This document shows positions 5,349 through 6,165 of a stretch of DNA of 6,165 nucleotides, in pieces; the stretch's first letter is position 1, and each line of letters opens with the position of its first letter. The stretch is taken from NCBI GenBank assembly GCA_018650745.1, contig JABIFK010000614.1, positions 1 through 6,165 of the forward strand, given 5' to 3'. The notes beneath the pieces are model-generated. The model had not been told where the DNA came from. It saw only the letters and a program-made list of their open reading frames with translations, and did no database searches. The translations under genes and the position numbers were made by a program. The stretch comes from Candidatus Latescibacterota bacterium (GTDB taxonomy: Bacteria; Latescibacterota; UBA2968).

Positions 5349-6041
5349 ATGCAATCACGTATATCTGTCATCATTCCGGTATTTAACGAACAAGATGCGA
5401 TAGAAAAGGTAATTGGTGATATTCCGAATAACCTTGTCACTGAAATTATTGTCGTAGACAACGGCTCAACAGACCAAACTGCGCACCTGGCAACACAAAT
5501 GGGGGCCAAGGTTATTCGGGAGGACAGGCGCGGTTACGGATGGGCTTGCCTTGCCGGTATAGCAGTTGTTAACACCCCAAACATTGTCGTCTTCTTAGAT
5601 GGAGACTACAGCGACCACCCCAACGAAATGCCCCAACTTGTTGCCCCTATTTTAGAAGACCGTGCCGACTTGGTCATTGGCTCACGTGTTTTGGGAAATA
5701 GAGAACCTGGTGCACTGTTGCCACAAGCCCGCTTTGGTAACTGGCTGGCCACCCGGTTAATTCACTGGTTTTATGGCGTCTCACATACAGACCTGGGCCC
5801 CTTTAGAGCAATCTCTTATTCTGCACTCCAAAAAATCAAAATGCAAGACAAAACATTTGGTTGGACAGTTGAAATGCAAGTTAAGGCGGCAAAATTAGAA
5901 ATGCAAGCGGAAGAGATACCCGTGAGTTATCGTCGTCGTATTGGTGTATCCAAAATTACAGGCACGGTGAGCGGCACCATTAAGGCGGGGTGGAAGATAC
6001 TCTTTACAATCTTCAAATACACAATGATTGGCATAAAATAA
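5349..6041 (+). CDS. Family 2 glycosyltransferase, polyprenyl-phosphate (DPM1/GtrB-like) type, 230 aa
   Basis: It is predicted to transfer a sugar from a nucleotide sugar, probably to a polyprenyl phosphate at the inner face of the membrane. The GT-A fold is complete: ISVIIPVFNEQ (5-15), VVDNGSTDQT (35-44), the DGD form of the DxD metal-binding motif at 84-86 within FLDGDYSDHP, then VIGSRVLG (109-116) and DLGPFRAIS (148-156). After these comes KTFGWTVEMQVKA (168-180), typical of small DPM1-like GT2 enzymes. There is no transmembrane domain; the last 25 residues look amphipathic and could aid membrane association. Length (230 aa) suits single-domain members. The ATG immediately precedes the first beta strand, so the start is firm although the Shine-Dalgarno is weak (AAGTGA). 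Neighbours are flagellar and regulatory, but they do not show that it modifies flagellin. Substrate and product are unknown. Confidence 0.9.
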   Translation: MQSRISVIIPVFNEQDAIEKVIGDIPNNLVTEIIVVDNGSTDQTAHLATQMGAKVIREDRRGYGWACLAGIAVVNTPNIVVFLDGDYSDHPNEMPQLVAPILEDRADLVIGSRVLGNREPGALLPQARFGNWLATRLIHWFYGVSHTDLGPFRAISYSALQKIKMQDKTFGWTVEMQVKAAKLEMQAEEIPVSYRRRIGVSKITGTVSGTIKAGWKILFTIFKYTMIGIK

Positions 6042-6072
6042 AATAATGCGCCTATAAAGACGCATTATTTTT
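6040..6072. terminator. Bidirectional terminator overlapping both convergent stop codons
   Basis: An 11-bp perfect stem has arms AAAATAATGCG (6040-6050) and CGCATTATTTT (6061-6071) around a 10-base loop. A T-run follows on the plus strand, and TTTTATTTT follows on the minus strand. It overlaps the glycosyltransferase TAA (6039-6041) and contains the minus-strand TAA (6065-6067). The low-GC stem makes it weaker than the other two terminators. Confidence 0.7.
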
Positions 6073-6165
6073 CGGCACGCAGCATAAAACGAATGGTTTT
6101 GGCAAAAGCCTCCGCACCTTTTGGGCTAATCTGAACGGCCTCTTGCCGTTTCACCATATCGCGCA
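6065..6165 (-). CDS. C-terminal fragment of a gene cut by the right edge, 32 residues visible
   Basis: Read from the right edge on the minus strand, an open frame of 32 codons ends in TAA (6065-6067) within the shared terminator. The visible residues include VKRQEAVQISPKGAEAFAK and end in MLRAEK. The pattern of a beta turn with QISPKG followed by an amphipathic helix resembles the wing and last helix of winged-helix regulators (compare LTPKG in MarR-like proteins), but 32 residues are too few to assign. An internal ATG at codon 3 shows no upstream Shine-Dalgarno in the few bases available, so this is most likely the tail of a larger gene. Confidence 0.6.
   Translation of the reverse strand, partial: RDMVKRQEAVQISPKGAEAFAKTIRFMLRAEK

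Noticed and set aside
5339..5358. GTGAT-N10-ATCAC as a CRP-like site
   Set aside because: CRP sites have TGTGA-N6-TCACA; the half-site spacing here is wrong and the dyad covers a start codon.
1..6165. CRISPR array, tRNA, insertion sequence or prophage element
   Set aside because: No spaced direct repeats, tRNA-like cloverleaf, transposase or terminal repeats were seen. The only notable inverted repeats are the three terminators, the dyads and the leader hairpin described.

Overview
This window is a flagellar gene neighbourhood from a Gram-negative-type, motile, probably uncultured bacterium. It holds seven genes: six complete and one cut by the right edge. Complete flagellin, a FliN-type switch protein and FliL indicate a working flagellum. 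Canonical AAGGAGG and GGAGG ribosome-binding sites and perfect intrinsic terminators show ordinary bacterial gene organisation. Base composition is moderate. The sequence does not fix the phylum; the divergence of the proteins and an unrecognised 272-residue protein point away from well-studied Proteobacteria, but that is an impression only.

Layout, left to right. (1) Positions 2-820, minus strand: a soluble protein of unknown function with its own ribosome-binding site and a candidate sigma-70 promoter. (2) Positions 952-2148, minus strand: flagellin, closed by a perfect 15-bp terminator (899-931). It is preceded by a strong ribosome-binding site that fixes a GTG start and by a candidate sigma-28 (FliA-type) promoter. 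(3) Positions 2149-2415: a divergent control region with a 7-bp dyad over the proposed -35 element. (4) Positions 2416-2973, plus strand: a FliN/SpoA-family switch protein with a long acidic, Met-rich N-terminal extension, followed by a perfect 17-bp terminator (2985-3025). (5) Positions 5319 down to 3060, minus strand: a likely operon of a cytoplasmic GAF-domain histidine kinase, a small membrane-anchored coiled-coil protein and FliL. It converges on the FliN gene and shares its terminator. (6) Positions 5349-6041, plus strand: a GT2 glycosyltransferase of the polyprenyl-phosphate (DPM1/GtrB-like) type, whose start lies only 29 bp from that of the kinase. (7) Positions 6065-6165, minus strand: the C-terminal tail of a gene that runs off the right edge. 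It converges on the glycosyltransferase, and one hairpin covers both stop codons.

How they fit together: flagellin builds the filament, FliN is part of the cytoplasmic C-ring that sets rotation direction, and FliL is the inner-membrane protein that supports the stator. The kinase has an NtrB-like catalytic core and a GAF domain carrying the NKxnFx3DE signature of cyclic-nucleotide-type GAF domains. Sitting upstream of fliL, it could couple an intracellular signal to flagellar expression or function, but its response regulator is not in the window. The coiled-coil protein between kinase and FliL is the least explained member of that operon. No mobile elements, CRISPR arrays, tRNA or rRNA genes were seen.
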